A DNA stretch of 64,000 nt from an uncultured Prevotella sp. Its GTDB lineage: Bacteria > Bacteroidota > Bacteroidia > Bacteroidales > Bacteroidaceae. Location of the stretch: positions 45,226 to 109,225 of the forward strand of contig ONDK01000002.1 in NCBI GenBank assembly GCA_900316565.1, read 5' to 3'. A program made the position numbers and the translations under genes. A model generated the notes under the pieces. It had not been told where the DNA came from. It saw only the letters and a list, made by a program, of their open reading frames with translations, and did no database searches. Positions 16,154-25,651 of this stretch are shown here, one piece after another; the first letter of the stretch is position 1; every line of letters begins with the position of its first letter.

Positions 16154-18463
16154 TTATCTTCTCTTGCCGCCTTTCTTCCGGCCCTTGCCTCCACGCTTCC
16201 TGCCGCCACCGGAGGAGTGACGGTTCTGACGTTCGGGCTCACCTCCGGCCGGACGCTCTACAGCGGCACTGCCAGCGATGATGAAGTCGAGTTGTTTCTT
16301 CTCCAGGTTGGCCTTCGCCACCTGAATACGTATAGGGTCGCCGAGCTGGTATGTGTGATGCCGACGGCGGCCGACAAGACAGTAGTTCTTCTCGTCGAAG
16401 TCGTAATAGTCGTCATCGAGGTCGCGCATAGGTATCATTCCCTCGCAATGGTTCTCGTCAATCTCAGCGTAGATGCCATAGCTCTGTATGCCAGAGATAT
16501 GCGCGTCGAACTCCTCTCCGACCTTGTCGCCCATAAACTCTACCATCTTGTACTTTATAGAGTCGCGCTCTGCGTTCTGCGCCACCTGCTCCATGTCGGA
16601 GCAATGTTCACACAGCTCCTCATATTTATCCTGGTTTGCCGACCGTCCTCCGTTCTGATAGCGCGTCAGAAGGCGGTGGACCATCGTATCGGGATACCGT
16701 CTTATAGGTGAGGTGAAATGAGTGTAGTAGTCGAAAGCCAGTCCGAAGTGTCCGATATTGTGCGTGGAATACTTCGCCTTCATCATCGACCGCAGTGCGA
16801 TAGTCTGGATCAGCTTTGCCTCACGCTTGCCTTCCACCTCATCCATGAGGGTGTTCAGCGCACGTGCCGTGGCACCCTTGGTGCTCGACGACTTCAGCTT
16901 ATATCCGAACTTCGCCGAGAACTCTCGGAGGTTCTCAAACTTCTGTGGGTCCGGATTGTCATGGATACGGTATGGCAACGTCTTGGCTTTCTTGCCCTTG
17001 CGGACCTTTCCGACGCTCTCCGCCACCGACTTGTTGGCCAGGAGCATGAACTCCTCAACGAGCTTGTTGGCATCTTTCGAGCGCTTGAAGTAACAGCGTA
17101 TAGGCTTACCTTTCTCATCGATGTCGAAGTGGAGCTCCTCAGTATCGAACTTCACGCTACCGTTCTTGAACCTCTTGGCCCGCAGCTTCTTAGCCAGACG
17201 GTCGAGGGTGATGAGCTGGTCGGCGTATTCGCCCTTATATCCCTCCGGACCCGGCGCTGGTGCGGGCTCTCCGGTTCCGTCGACGACACCGTTGTCCTCC
17301 AGAAGCTGCTGCACCTCCTCATAGGCATAGCGGCGGTTCGACTTTATCACCGTGTGGACAAGGCGGAAGGCCTTGACGTCGGCATTGTCGTCGAGGTTGA
17401 ACACGGCACTGTAACAGAGTTTCTCCTCATCCGGGCGAAGGGAGCATACAAAGTTGCAGAGATGTTCCGGGAGCATAGGAATGGTACGGTCTACGAGGTA
17501 TATACTCGTTGCGCGCTTCTGTGCCTCACGGTCTATGATATCGCCTTCCTTAACATAATGGCTCACATCGGCGATATGCACGCCGACCTCCCACAGTCCG
17601 TCAGGCAGCCGTTTGATGCTCAGCGCGTCGTCGAAGTCCTTAGCGTCCTTAGGGTCTATGGTACATGTCCACGTATCGCGGAAATCCTCCCGCTCGGCGA
17701 GGTCTTCCTTCGTCACCTCACCGGTAATCTTCTCGGCAGCCTCCTCTACACGCTTCGGGTATTTGTACGGCAGCCCGTACTGCGCCAGGATACTGTTCAT
17801 CTCCACATCGTTGTCGCCGGCCGGTCCGAGCACGTCGATGACCTCACCGACGAGGTTCTTATGGTCGGCGTCGGGCCACTGCGTGACTCTCACCACCACA
17901 CGGTCGTCGGTCTTTCCACCCTTCAGCTTCTTCTTAGGGATAAGGATGTCATGGACGAAGAGGTTCTCCTGGGTGACGAGGAACGCTATGTCGCGGTCTA
18001 CACGCAGACGGCCTACAAAGGTATCCTTCTTCCGTTTTAGGATTTCCGTTACCATTGCCTCCTTGATATGCTTCTGACGGCGTGCCAGGAGCTGCACACG
18101 CACGCGGTCGCCGTTGAGTGCCGACATGGAGTTTCGCTCTGAGACGAAGATAGGAGTGCCACCGTCGTCAGGCTGGAAGGTGTTCTTTCCGTTGGCCTTA
18201 CGTATGAAGGTGCCCTCCTGAACCTGTCCCTTGGTGTTCAGACGGAAGGCATTGTCGCCGACCTTCGAGAGGAAGTCGTCCCACGCCATCTCATCCATAG
18301 TGTCGATGGCAAGCATCTTCTGCGGATGAGTCGTCAGATGCAGTGCCTTGAATATCTGCTTGAAGCTAAGCGTCTCGTCGGGTTGCGACTGGAAGAGGGC
18401 CACGAGTCTGTCGGCCATCTGCTTCTTTGTGAGACGCTTTCCATTACCTTTTCCTTTTGCCAT
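16154..18463 (-). CDS. rnr: Ribonuclease R
   Basis: A 769-residue 3'-5' exoribonuclease degrading structured RNA. It has an N-terminal winged-helix region (LTKKQMADRLVALFQSQ), cold-shock domains with GDRVRVQLLARRQ and VGRLRVDRDIAFLV, and the RNB catalytic domain with TIDPKDAKDFDDALSIKRLPDGLWEVGVHIADVSHYV (metal-binding Asp cluster) and the FTSPIRRYPD motif. A C-terminal S1 domain (VGEEFDAHISGIQSYGIYAEI) and a very basic tail (KRGGKGRKKGGKRR) follow. Length and domain order match RNase R/VacB. A candidate TAGCTTTG box is present at 18516-18523. The unknown secreted protein follows after 3 bases. Confidence 0.97.
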   Translation of the reverse strand: MAKGKGNGKRLTKKQMADRLVALFQSQPDETLSFKQIFKALHLTTHPQKMLAIDTMDEMAWDDFLSKVGDNAFRLNTKGQVQEGTFIRKANGKNTFQPDDGGTPIFVSERNSMSALNGDRVRVQLLARRQKHIKEAMVTEILKRKKDTFVGRLRVDRDIAFLVTQENLFVHDILIPKKKLKGGKTDDRVVVRVTQWPDADHKNLVGEVIDVLGPAGDNDVEMNSILAQYGLPYKYPKRVEEAAEKITGEVTKEDLAEREDFRDTWTCTIDPKDAKDFDDALSIKRLPDGLWEVGVHIADVSHYVKEGDIIDREAQKRATSIYLVDRTIPMLPEHLCNFVCSLRPDEEKLCYSAVFNLDDNADVKAFRLVHTVIKSNRRYAYEEVQQLLEDNGVVDGTGEPAPAPGPEGYKGEYADQLITLDRLAKKLRAKRFKNGSVKFDTEELHFDIDEKGKPIRCYFKRSKDANKLVEEFMLLANKSVAESVGKVRKGKKAKTLPYRIHDNPDPQKFENLREFSAKFGYKLKSSSTKGATARALNTLMDEVEGKREAKLIQTIALRSMMKAKYSTHNIGHFGLAFDYYTHFTSPIRRYPDTMVHRLLTRYQNGGRSANQDKYEELCEHCSDMEQVAQNAERDSIKYKMVEFMGDKVGEEFDAHISGIQSYGIYAEIDENHCEGMIPMRDLDDDYYDFDEKNYCLVGRRRHHTYQLGDPIRIQVAKANLEKKQLDFIIAGSAAVERPAGGEPERQNRHSSGGGRKRGGKGRKKGGKRR

Positions 18464-18515
18464 AGTAGTAAGAATTTAGTAAAGGAGCCGGAAGGACGCC
18501 AAAGGAAAGCCTACG

Positions 18516-18523
18516 CAAAGCTA
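18516..18523 (-). promoter_or_regulatory. Possible -7 box for rnr
   Basis: TAGCTTTG on the minus strand fits TAnnTTTG and lies about 53 bases before the rnr start, but no TTTG is present 19-21 bases upstream of it. Confidence 0.4.
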
Positions 18524-18687
18524 TGATGGGGTGATATTTGACCGGAACTGTCGGAAATGACATGTACACTGGTCTGTATGAAACATAATATCTTCTAAAT
18601 GTCTCCTTGGCTTACCTTTAACTCCTCTTTAACTTCTTATATGTTTTATATAATTATATTCTGTACGCAAAGTAACAAAAAAGTTTG

Positions 18688-18695
18688 TACCTTTG
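18688..18695 (+). promoter_or_regulatory. -7 box for the epimerase gene
   Basis: TACCTTTG is a perfect TAnnTTTG match 23 bases before the ATG at 18719. A clear upstream TTTG at the usual distance was not found. Confidence 0.6.
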
Positions 18696-18718
18696 CAAAC
18701 AAATCACGTGAAATCTTA

Positions 18719-19750
18719 ATGAAAAAAATATTAATAACCGGCGCTTCGGGCTTCATCGGCTCTTTCATCGTTGAGGAAGCCCTGCGGCAAGGCATGGAGA
18801 CATGGGCCGCCGTACGCCACACTTCCTCAAGGAGATACCTGCAGGACAAACGGATAAAATTCATAGAACTGGACCTCTCAAGCGAGGAGAGGCTCCGGGA
18901 ACAGCTCAAAGGCCACGACTTCGACTATGTCGTCCATGCCGCCGGACTGACCAAGGCTCTGAGGCGCGACGACTTCTTCCGCGTGAACACCGAAGGAACG
19001 GAGAACCTCGTCAGGGCCATCATCGGTCTTCGGATGCCCTTGAAGCGTTTCGTTTATCTGTCGTCGCTGAGCATCTTCGGCGCTGTCCGCGAGCAGCAGC
19101 CATACACAGAGATAGAACCCACCGACACACCACGACCCAACACCGCCTACGGTCAGAGCAAACTGAAGGCGGAGCAATGGCTCAAAGAGACACTGGGCGA
19201 CGGCGCCACGGCCACATCGCCTGACAGCCTCACGTTCCCTTACGTCATCCTCCGGCCTACAGGAGTATACGGCCCGCGCGAGAAGGACTACTACGTCATG
19301 ATGAAAAGCATAAAAAAACACAGCGACTTCGCCGTGGGCTTCAAGCGGCAGGACATCACGTTCATATATGTCAGCGACGTCGTCCAGGCTGTCTTCGAGG
19401 CCCTCGACCATGGTGTCGCCGGTCATGCCTACTTCCTCAGCGACGGCAGTGTGTACAACAGCTCTACGTTCAGCGACCTGGTCCACGAGGCATTAGGTCG
19501 TCCTTGGTGGATAAGGATAAAGGCTCCGCTGCTGCTCCTTCGCATCATCACGTTCTTAGGCGACCTCATAGGCCATCTCACCGGTAAGATGATAGTGCTC
19601 AACAACGACAAATACAATATTCTCAAGCAGCGCAACTGGCGGTGCGACATCAGTCTTGCGGAGAAGGAACTGGGCTTTAAGCCGCAGTGGGACCTCAAGC
19701 GCGGTGTCGAGGCGTCAGTGAGATGGTACAAGGAAAACGGATGGCTGTAG
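18719..19750 (+). CDS. NAD(P)-dependent epimerase/dehydratase (extended SDR)
   Basis: A 343-residue extended SDR. The Rossmann glycine motif GASGFIG is at about residues 8-14 (MKKILITGASGFIGSFI), the middle has YVVHAAGLTKALRRDDFFRVNTEGTENL, then SSLSIFGA and the catalytic YGQSKLKAE (YxxxK). The C-terminal part ends with LGFKPQWDLKRGVEASVRWYKENGWL, typical of sugar or sterol-type reductases. The open frame begins at 18599, but MKKILITG at 18719 is the natural start and lies just after a TACCTTTG box. The PAP2 membrane protein gene follows 22 bases downstream, hinting at lipid or polyprenol-linked sugar metabolism. The substrate is not known. Confidence 0.85.
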   Translation: MKKILITGASGFIGSFIVEEALRQGMETWAAVRHTSSRRYLQDKRIKFIELDLSSEERLREQLKGHDFDYVVHAAGLTKALRRDDFFRVNTEGTENLVRAIIGLRMPLKRFVYLSSLSIFGAVREQQPYTEIEPTDTPRPNTAYGQSKLKAEQWLKETLGDGATATSPDSLTFPYVILRPTGVYGPREKDYYVMMKSIKKHSDFAVGFKRQDITFIYVSDVVQAVFEALDHGVAGHAYFLSDGSVYNSSTFSDLVHEALGRPWWIRIKAPLLLLRIITFLGDLIGHLTGKMIVLNNDKYNILKQRNWRCDISLAEKELGFKPQWDLKRGVEASVRWYKENGWL

Positions 19751-19772
19751 AACAAGAGACAAAACAAGGAAA

Positions 19773-20768
19773 ATGACAAAGAAAGACAATACAAGTCTGC
19801 TATCGGTGAATGGCTGGAAGAGTCTGTTCACGGTGGAGGAGAAGCCGCTGAAGGGGCTGATGCCCTTCGAGAAAGTAGTACTGGGATATGCCGTGCTGAC
19901 GACGCTGATGATATTCTTCCTCTACACAAAGCTCAACAACCCCGTGGAGATGCTTCTCATGCGGGCAAGGTTCCTGGCAATACTGCTGGCGATGTGGGGC
20001 GTCTACCGTATGGTGCCGTGCCGTCTGCTGCTCGGGCTGAGGGCTATCGTACAGCTGTCGCTGCTCGGATTGTGGTATCCTGAGACATACGAGTTCAACC
20101 GTCTGTTCCCTAACCTCGACTATCTGTTTGCAGGATGGGAACAGGACCTGTTCGGATGTCAGCCGGCACTGCTGTTCTCGAAGGCCGTGCCAAGCCATAT
20201 CATAAGCGAACTGTTCGATATGGGCTACGGCTCTTACTACTTTATGATTGCCTTCACGGTGCTGTTCTATTTTGCGGTGAGGTACCAGGAGTTCGCACGT
20301 GCCACGTTTGTGATAATGGCTTCGTTCTTCGTCTATTACATTATATATATATTCCTGCCAGTGGTGGGACCGACGTTCTACTATCATGCCGTAGGAGTGA
20401 AGACGGTGGCGGAAGGTGTCTTCCCCAATGTCCACGACTACTTCCTCAACCATACCAACAGTCTGCCGTCTCCGGGATATACCGACGGCATCTTCTATCA
20501 GTTCGTCGAGGATGCGAAAGCGGCGGGAGAACGGCCTACAGCGGCGTTCCCCAGCAGCCACGTGGGCATAAGCACCATATGCATGCTCCTGGCATGGCAC
20601 TCAAAGAGCCGTAGGCTTTTCTTCATCTACCTGCCGTTCTATGTCTTCCTGTGCTGTGCCACGGTCTACATCCAGGCTCATTATCTCATCGATGCCATTG
20701 CAGGTCTCATCACGGGGGTACTGTTCTATCTCATCACCATGTGGCTTTCACGAGACATAAAGGCCTAA
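19773..20768 (+). CDS. PAP2-superfamily membrane phosphatase/phosphotransferase
   Basis: A 331-residue integral membrane protein with about six hydrophobic segments. The PAP2 signature is present in its C-terminal third: PSSHVG (260-265, catalytic H263) and a second His-Asp pair in YIQAHYLIDAIAG (H303, D307). The KxxxxxxRP first motif is represented by KAAGERP (249-255). Enzymes of this layout dephosphorylate lipid phosphates or transfer a head group, as in inositol-phosphoceramide-like synthases. Bacteroidota make sphingolipids, so a head-group transferase is a reasonable guess, not shown by the sequence. It is coupled to the upstream epimerase and followed by an array of palindromes. Confidence 0.82.
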   Translation: MTKKDNTSLLSVNGWKSLFTVEEKPLKGLMPFEKVVLGYAVLTTLMIFFLYTKLNNPVEMLLMRARFLAILLAMWGVYRMVPCRLLLGLRAIVQLSLLGLWYPETYEFNRLFPNLDYLFAGWEQDLFGCQPALLFSKAVPSHIISELFDMGYGSYYFMIAFTVLFYFAVRYQEFARATFVIMASFFVYYIIYIFLPVVGPTFYYHAVGVKTVAEGVFPNVHDYFLNHTNSLPSPGYTDGIFYQFVEDAKAAGERPTAAFPSSHVGISTICMLLAWHSKSRRLFFIYLPFYVFLCCATVYIQAHYLIDAIAGLITGVLFYLITMWLSRDIKA

Positions 20769-20794
20769 AGAACAGACAAATTAACAATATTCAT

Positions 20795-20890
20795 ATTGCG
20801 TGACGGCCGTCACGCAATCATGCGACGGCCGTCACGGAAATCCATGACGACCGTCACGCAATCGCGCGACGGTCGTCGTGCGATTTTATT
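20795..20890. repeat. Four palindromes on an exact 22-bp period
   Basis: The cores GACGGCCGTC, GACGGCCGTC, GACGACCGTC and GACGGTCGTC start at 20802, 20824, 20846 and 20868, exactly 22 bases apart. The first unit is a perfect 24-base palindrome (20795-20818). The last unit forms a 9-bp hairpin followed by ATTTTATTTT, so it may end the PAP2 transcript. The rest of the gap to 21090 holds no gene. Confidence 0.85.
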
Positions 20891-21090
20891 TTGGTCATCC
20901 TTCGGGATTGTTTCTATTCATCAATAGCGTCTATCCATACGATAGCCTGTTTTTTTTTCCAGCATCTAACAGAAAGTGCTGAGTAGTTATCCAGGCGGAC
21001 TATTTCCTTTTATTTTTTGAATATTATTCCATTTTACTGTGAAAATGCAAATATTTATTGGTTTTTGATTATTAATTCATATTTAATTGC

Positions 21091-21098
21091 TACCTTTG
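21091..21098 (+). promoter_or_regulatory. -7 box for the CoA-transferase gene
   Basis: TACCTTTG lies 42 bases before the ATG at 21141. A TTTTTG at 21062-21067 is a possible -33 element, but the gap of 23 bases is longer than usual. Confidence 0.6.
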
Positions 21099-21140
21099 CA
21101 TATAATATTTGTAAAGTTGAATTAATATACAAAATATCAA

Positions 21141-22646
21141 ATGGCATACGCAAGGATCACTGCCGAGGAAGCAGCTTCATTTATTAAGGACGGCGACAAC
21201 ATCGCCATTGGAGGATTCACGCCTAACGGCGACCCGAAGGCCGTGTTCCGCGAACTGTCGAAAAAGGCAATCCGCGAGCATGAGCAGGGCAGGCCTTTCA
21301 AGGTGGGGATATTCTCCGGAGCATCGAGTTGTCAGAGCATTGAGGGCGACATGGCAAAGGCTCACGCCATAAAGTTCCGTGCTCCGTTCTCAACGAACAA
21401 GGACTTCCGTGAGCATGTGAACACAGGTGAGATAGAATATGAGGACACACACCTCGGACACATGGCAGAAAGGCTCCGCCACGGCTATTATGGTCAGATG
21501 GACTGGCTCATCGTAGAGGCGTCGGACATTGAGGAGTTCGACGACGAGTGCCACTTGTCGCTGACGTCGGCAGGCGGCATCGTCACCACGGCGGCACGGC
21601 TGGCAAAGAGGGTTATCATAGAGCTGAACCATTTCCACAGTCCGCGCTCAAGGATGCTACACGACACCTATGAGCCGGGAGAGTGCGGCTTCGGACGTAA
21701 GCCTATACCTATTATAAATGTCCTGGACAGGATTGGCAACAACTACGTAACCATCGACGCGAAGAAAATTGTCGGCGTGGTGGAGTGTAAGATACCAGAG
21801 GAGGCACGGACATTCAAAGCTCTGACACCGACAACACTGCAGATGGGCAACAACGTCGCCGAGTTCCTTGTCGCCGACATGAAAGCCGGCCACATCCCGC
21901 CACAGTTCCTGCCGATACAGAGCGGTGTGGGTGCCACGGGCAACGCGGTGCTGGCCGCAATGGGAAAGAACCCGCATATCCCAAGTTTCCAAGTCTACTC
22001 GGAGGTGGTGCAGGATGCGGCGATAGACCTGATAGAGAAAGGGCAGATAAAGGCAGCCTCGGCAACGGCAATGACCGTTACCAACGAGGCCTTGCAGCAC
22101 GTTTACTATAACATAAACTTCTTCGCCAAGCACCTGGTGATACGTCAGAGCGAGATAGCAAACTCACCGGAGATTATCCGAAGACTGGGATGCATCGCCA
22201 TAAACACGGCCATAGAATGCGACATCTACGGCAATGAGAACTCCAGTCATATATGCGCGTCAAGGCTGATGAACGGCATCGGCGGCTCATGCGACTATGA
22301 GCGCAACGGATATATCTCGATATTCACCACACCGTCGACGGCAAAAGACGGGAAGATTTCGGCCATAGTGCCGTTCTGCTCGCATATAGACTCTACGGAA
22401 CACGACGTCGACGTCATCGTAACGGAGCAGGGTGTGGCTGACCTTAGAGGGAAAGGACCGCTGCACAGGGCACACGAGATTATCGAGAACTGCGCTCACC
22501 CAGATTACAAGCCTCTGTTGCGCGAGTACCTGAAGATAGCCGAGAAGGGACACACGCCACACTCTCTGCGCGCGGCTTTCGCCCTCCACGACACTTTTGA
22601 GAGAAAAGGCGACATGCGGCTTACCGATTTCGGTGAGTATCTGTAG
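21141..22646 (+). CDS. Succinate/acetate CoA-transferase (acetyl-CoA hydrolase family)
   Basis: A 501-residue class I CoA-transferase of the Ach1/Cat1/ScpC group, exchanging CoA between succinyl-CoA and acetate (or propionate). The N-terminal half starts ARITAEEAASFIKDGDNIAIGGFTPNG. The oxyanion loop is GVGATGNAV (262-270), and the catalytic glutamate is E288 in QVYSEVVQDA. The C-terminal region has GIGGSCDYERNGYISIFTTPSTAKDG and VTEQGVADLRGKGP. In Prevotella-type fermenters this step links the succinate/propionate branch to acetate and ATP formation. It stands as a single gene with its own promoter and a strong terminator. The exact acyl-donor preference is not determined. Confidence 0.93.
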   Translation: MAYARITAEEAASFIKDGDNIAIGGFTPNGDPKAVFRELSKKAIREHEQGRPFKVGIFSGASSCQSIEGDMAKAHAIKFRAPFSTNKDFREHVNTGEIEYEDTHLGHMAERLRHGYYGQMDWLIVEASDIEEFDDECHLSLTSAGGIVTTAARLAKRVIIELNHFHSPRSRMLHDTYEPGECGFGRKPIPIINVLDRIGNNYVTIDAKKIVGVVECKIPEEARTFKALTPTTLQMGNNVAEFLVADMKAGHIPPQFLPIQSGVGATGNAVLAAMGKNPHIPSFQVYSEVVQDAAIDLIEKGQIKAASATAMTVTNEALQHVYYNINFFAKHLVIRQSEIANSPEIIRRLGCIAINTAIECDIYGNENSSHICASRLMNGIGGSCDYERNGYISIFTTPSTAKDGKISAIVPFCSHIDSTEHDVDVIVTEQGVADLRGKGPLHRAHEIIENCAHPDYKPLLREYLKIAEKGHTPHSLRAAFALHDTFERKGDMRLTDFGEYL

Positions 22647-22672
22647 GAACACATCTGTAAAGAGACAACAAA

Positions 22673-22705
22673 AAAACGGCGGAGCTGCAAGAGTTCCGCC
22701 GTTTT
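22673..22705. terminator. Bidirectional terminator between the CoA-transferase and tyrS
   Basis: AAAACGGCGGAGCT (22673-22686) pairs with AGTTCCGCCGTTTT (22692-22705), one G-U wobble, around a 5-base loop. A- and T-runs on both sides allow use by both convergent genes. Confidence 0.88.
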
Positions 22706-22732
22706 CGTTTTGTATATTTATTGTCGTAGTTG

Positions 22733-24031
22733 TTATTTTACGGTGATGAGATAGTAGTTCTTCTTACCGCGCTGGACAAGAAGATACTTGCCGTCGATGA
22801 GGTCTTCAGCCGTGACAGGACGGTCGAAGGCTGTAATCTTTTCCTTGTTAAGGCTGACACCGTTGCCCTTCACGAGCTTACGCATCTCACTCTTGCTCGG
22901 GAATATCTGCCAGCCCTCACGACAGAATACATCGACAGCCGGAAGTCCCAACTGGTCCTTTGGAAGGTCATAATGAGGAACATCCTTGAAGACATCGTTC
23001 AATGTAGCCTCATCGAGCTGTGCCAGCTGGTCCTTGGTGGCCTTGCCGAAGAGGATGTTTGATGCGGCAATAGCCATGTCGAGGTCCTCCTTGGAGTGAA
23101 CCATAACGGTTACCTCCTCTGCCAGACGACGCTGCAGAACACGACGGCCCGGATCCTGCTCGTGCTCTTCTATGAGTCCGGCGATTGTCTCCTGGTCGAG
23201 GTCGGTGAATATCTTGATGTAGCGTGCCGCATCAGCATCGGTAACGTTGAGCCAGAACTGATAGAAAGCATACGGAGTGGTGCGGTTGCGGTCGAGCCAT
23301 ACGTTGCCGCTCTCGGTCTTTCCAAACTTCTTGCCATCGGCCTTAGTGATAAGCGGGCAGGTGAGACAGAACGCCTCAGCGTCATTTCCAAGGACACGGC
23401 GGATAAGCTCAGTACCAGTGGTCATATTTCCCCACTGGTCGTTGCCGCCAAGCTGAAGGCGGACACCATAGTGCTCATACTGATAAAGGAAGTCATAGCC
23501 CTGGAGAAGCTGATAAGTGAACTCGGTGAAGGACAGTCCGTCACGGGCTGTACCGTTCAAACGCTGCTGCACGCTCTCCTTAGCCATCATATAGTTGACG
23601 GTGATATGCTTACCGATGTCGCGGACAAAGTCGAGGAACTTGTAGTCCTTCATCCAATCGTAGTTGTTTACGAGCTCGGCTTTGTTAGGCTCTGTACCGT
23701 CGAAATCGAGGAACTTAGACACCTGCTTCTTGATAGCCTCCTGGTTGTGATAGAGAGTCTCGGCATCAAGCAGGTTACGCTCCTGGCTCTTTCCCGACGG
23801 ATCACCAATCATTCCCGTGGCACCTCCCACGAGGAGGTAAGGCTTGTGACCACAACGCTGGAAATGACGGAGCATCATTATTCCGCAGAGGTGGCCTATG
23901 TGAAGTGAATCGGCAGTGGGGTCGGTGCCCAGATATGCCGATGTGAGATTCTTTTGCAAGTATTCCTCAGTCCCAGGCATGATTTGCGCGAGCATCCCGC
24001 GCCACCTTAATTCCTCTACAAAGTTCTTCAT
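22733..24031 (-). CDS. tyrS: Tyrosine--tRNA ligase
   Basis: A 432-residue class I synthetase. HIGH is at residues 44-47 ([10 protein letters not shown]), preceded by YLGTDPTA. The tyrosine-binding region is [30 protein letters not shown], and the KMSKS-like motif is KFGKTESGN. The C-terminal S4 RNA-binding domain ends [20 protein letters not shown]-like. The length and motifs match the bacterial TyrRS type 1. The gene follows yidD on the minus strand after a 128-base gap that holds no recognisable gene or promoter. It may be an extension of the metK-yidD transcript. Confidence 0.96.
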   Translation of the reverse strand: MKNFVEELRWRGMLAQIMPGTEEYLQKNLTSAYLGTDPTADSLHIGHLCGIMMLRHFQRCGHKPYLLVGGATGMIGDPSGKSQERNLLDAETLYHNQEAIKKQVSKFLDFDGTEPNKAELVNNYDWMKDYKFLDFVRDIGKHITVNYMMAKESVQQRLNGTARDGLSFTEFTYQLLQGYDFLYQYEHYGVRLQLGGNDQWGNMTTGTELIRRVLGNDAEAFCLTCPLITKADGKKFGKTESGNVWLDRNRTTPYAFYQFWLNVTDADAARYIKIFTDLDQETIAGLIEEHEQDPGRRVLQRRLAEEVTVMVHSKEDLDMAIAASNILFGKATKDQLAQLDEATLNDVFKDVPHYDLPKDQLGLPAVDVFCREGWQIFPSKSEMRKLVKGNGVSLNKEKITAFDRPVTAEDLIDGKYLLVQRGKKNYYLITVK

Positions 24032-24159
24032 TGTTCTTGTGATTGTTTATTTGTTGATTCGTATAAAGGCACATGTCACAGCCCGCAAGCGCTCTTTTGC
24101 GCTCAGAAAGCATCAATGGCGGTGCCTAATTGCCGGGGCGCCTCACCTTGGAGGACAAC

Positions 24160-24435
24160 TTACGGCACTGGATCATAGCCACTGCCACCCCATGGATTGC
24201 ATCTCAGTATTCGCCAAATGGCGAGAAGAAGCCCTTTCACCGGGCCGTGCTTGAGGATTGCCTGTCGAGCGTATTCAGAACAGGTAGGCGTAAAACGGCA
24301 GGAAGGTGGAGTGTAGGGAGTGATAAACTTCTGGTAGAACACTATCGGCTGTACCATTACCCACGCCATGGAATGTGATACCAAGCGAAATATTCTCCTC
24401 CATCCGTTTTCATGTTCCATACTGCTAATCCTCAC
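24160..24435 (-). CDS. yidD: Membrane protein insertion efficiency factor YidD
   Basis: A small, 91-residue membrane-associated protein aiding YidC-dependent insertion. The family core is complete: [61 protein letters not shown], with the three conserved cysteines and the [13 protein letters not shown] end. The N-terminus of about 22 residues before MAWVMVQP is longer than usual, so the start could be 24369, giving 69 residues. It follows rnpA by 34 bases, the same order as in many bacteria. Confidence 0.93.
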   Translation of the reverse strand: MRISSMEHENGWRRIFRLVSHSMAWVMVQPIVFYQKFITPYTPPSCRFTPTCSEYARQAILKHGPVKGLLLAIWRILRCNPWGGSGYDPVP

Positions 24436-24469
24436 TTTCTATGTATGCCTGTATAGAAGGCATCCCGTT

Positions 24470-24877
24470 TCACAACTTCTCGCTGATACGTGTCAGCAGA
24501 CGCGCCACCTTCTCATTGACGATGTCAGAAGGATAGAGCTTGTCATCAAGCCAAATGAAGGCCATGACGACAACAGTGTCGTAGGCCTCGTTGTCCTTCA
24601 GCTTGTCGAGAACAATCTGACGGCTGTGGCGGTAGGCCTCGCGGACCTGGCGTTTCACGCGGTTCCGCTTCACGGCACGCTTGAAATGGCGTTTCGGAAC
24701 AGACACGAGCATCTGCGTCATGGGCTCCACGCCGTTGCGGTCCTTAACCATATAGACCACCCTAAGCGGAAAGTCGGACATCGACCGACTCCTTCCGCCG
24801 GAGAAGAGCGACTCTATGAGCGTCCGGCTGCACAGCCTCTCTTCCTTGGGCAATGTGAAAGCTGACGATGCCAGCAT
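24470..24877 (-). CDS. rnpA: Ribonuclease P protein component
   Basis: A 135-residue basic protein that helps the RNase P RNA mature tRNA 5' ends. The family RNR motif is KRHFKRAVKRNRVKRQVREAYR near the middle, preceded by LVSVPK. The N-terminus FTLPKEERLCSRTLIESLF is the typical start region. It lies 20 bases after hemD and before yidD in a minus-strand cluster. The association rnpA-yidD is widespread, whereas linkage with hemD and metK is characteristic of Bacteroidota. Confidence 0.95.
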   Translation of the reverse strand: MLASSAFTLPKEERLCSRTLIESLFSGGRSRSMSDFPLRVVYMVKDRNGVEPMTQMLVSVPKRHFKRAVKRNRVKRQVREAYRHSRQIVLDKLKDNEAYDTVVVMAFIWLDDKLYPSDIVNEKVARLLTRISEKL

Positions 24878-24897
24878 CTGTTCTGTTGTGATATTGT

Positions 24898-25644
24898 TTA
24901 TTTATTGTTCTCCAGATAATTGCGAAGAGCCATCGCCATGGACGGGAACTCCTTAGAAGGAGCCTCGAGGTCGAGGCGCAGGCCCTGTGCTGCTATCTCA
25001 CGGGCGGTAGCCGGTCCGAAGGCAGCTATCTTGATGTCGCCCTGCTTGAAGTCGGGGAAGTTCTTCAGAAGCGCCCTCACGCCGGTAGGACTGAAGAAGA
25101 CCAGCATGTCATAGTCGAACTGTTCCTTCTCCTCTTTCGTGAAGTCGTTGCTCACCGTGCGGTACATGACGCACTCGCGGTGCTTGAGATGCTTCGAGTC
25201 GAGCAGGTTCTTCACGTCATCGTTGTGAACAGAGCTCAACGGAACGAGGTATTTCTCCGTCTTATGCTTAGCCATTGTAGGCAGGAGGTCATCGATCTTA
25301 CCGGTCTTTCCGAAGAAGACCTTGCGCTTTCTGTACTGCACGAACTTCTGGATGTACAGAGCTATGGTCTCAATGGAGCAGAAGTACTTCATATCCTCCG
25401 GGATGGTGATGCGCATCTCCTTTGCGAGATTGAAGTAATTGTTTATAGCATGACGCGAGGTGAACACCACCGCCGTGTAATCAAGTAAGTTGATTTTCTG
25501 CTGACGGAACTCTTTCGCAGAGATACCCTCAACTTTGAAAAATGGACGGAAGTCGAGTTGTACGCCGAACTCTTTGGCGATGTCATAATAAGGCGACTTT
25601 TCACTACTCGGCTGTGGCTGGGAAATGAGAATCTTCTTAACCAT
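24898..25644 (-). CDS. hemD: Uroporphyrinogen-III synthase
   Basis: A 248-residue HemD-family protein closing hydroxymethylbilane to uroporphyrinogen III for haem or corrinoid. The start (MVKKILISQPQPSSEKSPYYDIAKEFGVQLDFRPF) and the two-domain layout with YTAVVFTSRHAINNYFNLA, YLVPLSSVHNDDVKNLL, MLVFFSPTGVRALLKNFP and IAAFGPATAREIAAQGLRLDLEAPS are the usual family pattern. Sequence conservation in HemD is low, so the call relies on the fold pattern plus the gene order. It starts 7 bases after DUF4271. Confidence 0.88.
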   Translation of the reverse strand: MVKKILISQPQPSSEKSPYYDIAKEFGVQLDFRPFFKVEGISAKEFRQQKINLLDYTAVVFTSRHAINNYFNLAKEMRITIPEDMKYFCSIETIALYIQKFVQYRKRKVFFGKTGKIDDLLPTMAKHKTEKYLVPLSSVHNDDVKNLLDSKHLKHRECVMYRTVSNDFTKEEKEQFDYDMLVFFSPTGVRALLKNFPDFKQGDIKIAAFGPATAREIAAQGLRLDLEAPSKEFPSMAMALRNYLENNK

Positions 25645-25651
25645 TGATGTC

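Noticed and set aside
16718-18040. 440-codon plus-strand frame opposite rnr
   Set aside because: It is a by-product of GC-rich codons of rnr; the minus-strand protein has all RNase R motifs.
20795-20890. CRISPR array
   Set aside because: Repeats are palindromes with almost no spacer and no cas genes are present.
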